Positions 62,206-64,000 of a stretch of DNA of 64,000 nt are shown piece by piece. The notes beneath the pieces were generated by a model. That model searched no databases, was not told the origin of the DNA, and worked only from the letters and a program-made list of their open reading frames with translations. Location: NCBI RefSeq assembly GCF_019400745.1, contig NZ_WJIB01000010.1, positions 224,033 through 288,032 of the forward strand, written 5' to 3'. Each line of letters starts with the position of its first letter. The first letter of the stretch is position 1. This stretch comes from Cohnella sp. CFH 77786 (GTDB lineage: Bacteria; Bacillota; Bacilli; Paenibacillales; Paenibacillaceae). Both the position numbers and the translations under genes were made by a program.

Positions 62206-63590
62206 GATTTCCGCGGAATCCCACCAGATGGCGCAAATTAGTGTCCGTGTGACGCTATTTCGACGGAATCCCACCAGGTGGCGCAAATTAGTGTCCCTGA
62301 GACGCTATTTCGGCGGAATCCCACCAGATGGCGCAAATTAGTGTCCGTGAGACGTTATTTCGACGGAATCCCTCCGGGTGGCGCAAATTAGTGTCCGTGA
62401 GACGCTATTTCGACGGAATCCCTCCGGGTGGCGGAAATTAGTGTCCGTGAGACGCTATTTCGACGGAATCCCACCAGGTGACGCAAATTAGTGTCCCTGA
62501 GACGCTATTTCGGCGGAATCCCTCCGGGTGGCGGAAATTAGTGTCCGTGAGACGTTATTTCGACGGAATCCCACCAGGTGGCGCAGATTAGTGTCCCTGA
62601 GACGCTATTTCGGCGGAATCCCTCCGGGTGGCGGAAATTAGTGTCCGTGAGACGTTATTTCGACGGAATCCCACCAGGTGGCGCAGATTAGTGTCCCTGA
62701 GACACTACTTCGGCGGAATCCCACCAGGTGACGCAACTTAGTGTCCCTGAGACGCTACTTCGGCGGAATCCCACCAAGTGGCGCAAATTAGTGTCCCTGA
62801 GACGCTATTTCGGCGGAATCCCACCAGGTGGCGCAGATTAGTGTCCGTGAGACGCTATTTCGGCGGAATCCCTCCGGGTGGCGGAAATTAGTGTCCGTGA
62901 GACGCTATTTCGACGGAATCCCACCCCGTGGCGCATATTAGTGTCCCTGAGATGCTATTTCGGCGGAATCCCACCAAGTGGCGCAAATTAGTGTCCCTGA
63001 GACGCTACTTCGGCGGAATCCCACCAAGTGGCGCAAATTAGTGTCCGTGAGACGCTATTTCGGCGGAATCCCACCCCGTGGCGCATATTAGTGTCCGTGA
63101 GACGCTATTTCGGCGGAATCCCACCCCGTGGCGCATATTAGTGTCCGTGAGACGCTATTTCGGCGGAATCCCACCAGATGGCGCATATTAGTGTCCCTGA
63201 GACGCTACTTCGGCGGAATCCCACCCGTTGGCGCAAATTAGTGTCGCTGAGAGGCTATTTCGGCGGAATCCCACCAGGTGGCGCAAATTAGTGTCCGTGA
63301 GACGCTATTTCGGCGGAATCCCACCAAGTGGCGCAAATTAGTGTCCGTGAGACGCTATTTCGGTGGAATCCCACCAAGTGGCGCAAATTAGTGTCCGTGA
63401 GACGCTATTTCGGTGGAATCCCACCAGATGGCGCAATTTAGTGTCCCTGAGACGCTACTTCGGCGGAATCCCACCAAGTGGCGCAAAATAGTGTCCCTGA
63501 GACGCTACTTCGGCGGAATCCCACCAAGTGGCGCAAATTAGTGTCGCTGAGAGGCTAATTCGGCGGAATCCCATCCGTTGGTGCGTTTGC
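62206..63590. repeat. Tandem array B: 27 full 50-bp repeats plus partial ends
   Basis: Units start with GGAATCC at 62215 and recur every 50 bases without exception to 63565, where the last copy breaks off. A decayed half-unit precedes the first. The consensus is GGAATCCCACCAGGTGGCGC, then AAATTAGTGTCCGTGAGACG, then CTATTTCGGC. Most change is at the hexamer between CCC and TGGCGC (ACCAGG, TCCGGG, ACCCCG, ACCAAG, ACCAGA); most variants still let CCAC pair with GTGG. Units 7-8 and 9-10 are a recent 100-bp duplication. There are no unique spacers and no long open frame, since 50 is not a multiple of three. No gene in 62.1-63.6 kb. Confidence 0.95.
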
Positions 63591-63596
63591 AGACGC

Positions 63597-63629
63597 AAGG
63601 GCCAGCCTGTCAATGCCCGGCTGGCCCTT
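63597..63629. terminator. Terminator of the gene at the right edge
   Basis: AAGGGCCAGCC pairs with GGCTGGCCCTT across 11 bases. It lies 7 bases past the stop codon at 63636 on the reverse strand. Confidence 0.8.
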
Positions 63630-63635
63630 TGCTCG

Positions 63636-64000
63636 TCATTCCTTCGGTTTGCCCCGCCTGCTGCGGCCCGCCGGTTTGTCGCCGCCGCCGGCCTTGTCCG
63701 TGCCGGAAGGCGATCCGCCCTTGCGGCGGCCGCCTCCTTGGCGGCGAGCCTCCCGGCGCATTTCGGCCAGGGCTTCCTTCTCGCCGCCGTCGTCCTTGAG
63801 GCCGATGCCCGACACGGGAAGCCCCCACATGTCGACCTTCTTCGCCCCGCGACCGCCTGTCCGCGGCGCCTTCGCCTCCACCGCAGCCGCCTGCTCCGCC
63901 GGAGCGGCTGCCGCCGCCTTGCGCGCCCGCGCCGCGCCGGCGCCGGCTCCCGCGTCCCCGCCGCGCACCGGCGCGGGGACAACCCCCTCCGCCGCCCGCG
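63636..64000 (-). CDS. C-terminal tail of a larger protein, probably ribonuclease R (cut by window edge)
   Basis: The reverse strand is open from the stop at 63636 to the window edge, giving the last 121 residues of a longer protein. The tail is very rich in Ala, Gly, Arg and Lys (GAARARKAAAAAPAEQAAAV, RRKGGSPSGTDKAGGGDKPA) with one conserved-looking patch, KKVDMWGLPVSGIGL. Ribonuclease R in Bacillales ends in such a basic low-complexity tail, and rnr normally precedes smpB and ssrA on the same strand. The identity is inferred from synteny and composition only. GC content here is clearly higher than the rest of the window. Confidence 0.5.
   Translation of the reverse strand, partial: RAAEGVVPAPVRGGDAGAGAGAARARKAAAAAPAEQAAAVEAKAPRTGGRGAKKVDMWGLPVSGIGLKDDGGEKEALAEMRREARRQGGGRRKGGSPSGTDKAGGGDKPAGRSRRGKPKE

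Noticed and set aside
62206..63590. CRISPR array
   Set aside because: Units are contiguous with an exact 50-bp period and no unique spacers; no cas gene is nearby.

Overview
The window looks like a stretch of the chromosome of a Gram-positive, Paenibacillus/Cohnella-like member of the Bacillales. The signs are four large exported proteins with S-layer-homology (SLH) or SLH-like modules, a YesM/YesN two-component pair beside a CUT1 sugar ABC transporter with no ATPase, a perfect CcpA cre site, AGGAGG-type ribosome binding sites with frequent GTG/TTG starts, and a tmRNA whose tag ends in ALAA next to smpB. The genus is inferred from gene content, not from a marker sequence.

Layout: 0-3.7 kb holds a partial sensor kinase, a small membrane protein, a YjfB-like peptide, a DUF488 protein, a rhodanese under a two-operator promoter, and a field of gene debris (a decayed quinone reductase and pieces of LplB/LplC-type permeases). 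3.9-14.4 kb holds a 2694-residue SLH surface protein and a divergent RCC1-repeat protein. 14.4-21 kb is a sugar-uptake operon (binding lipoprotein, two permeases, histidine kinase, AraC-type regulator). 21-28.8 kb mixes small proteins, an SLH protein, a polysaccharide deacetylase and a MATE transporter, with two short-period repeat arrays between genes. 29-33.6 kb is a tight NAD/ADP-ribose operon: PRPP synthetase, nicotinamide phosphoribosyltransferase, Nudix-winged-helix (NrtR-like) protein, NADAR protein and a broken ADP-ribosylglycohydrolase. 33.8-39.2 kb is a second giant SLH protein. 39.8-49.6 kb carries lspA, a reductase, a DinB protein, an HD phosphohydrolase, a cupin, a large BTAD/ATPase/TPR regulator, an intact quinone reductase and a second YjfB. 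49.8-52.3 kb is an isochorismatase-like/MFS operon with a divergent TetR gene. 52.5-58 kb is a glycosylation cluster (DUF1796, GT2, GT4-GT2, methyltransferase) ending in an IS200/IS605-type scar. 58.2-64 kb holds an HxlR regulator, a copper-amine-oxidase/SnoaL-like exported protein, tmRNA, smpB, an aspartate carbamoyltransferase, a 1.4 kb array of 50-bp repeats, and the tail of a gene that is probably rnr.

The main unexplained signals are these. Three intergenic arrays have a period of about 50 bp. Two of them, 41 kb apart and in opposite orientation, share a 24-bp core at 20 of 24 positions, and two of the three arrays sit beside the same conserved block of about 80-95 bp. The NAD/ADP-ribose operon has one member broken exactly at its catalytic motif. 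An old duplication has decayed reciprocally: rhodanese intact with quinone reductase dead at 3 kb, rhodanese dead with quinone reductase intact at 48 kb. All assignments come from reading the sequence; no database search was run.
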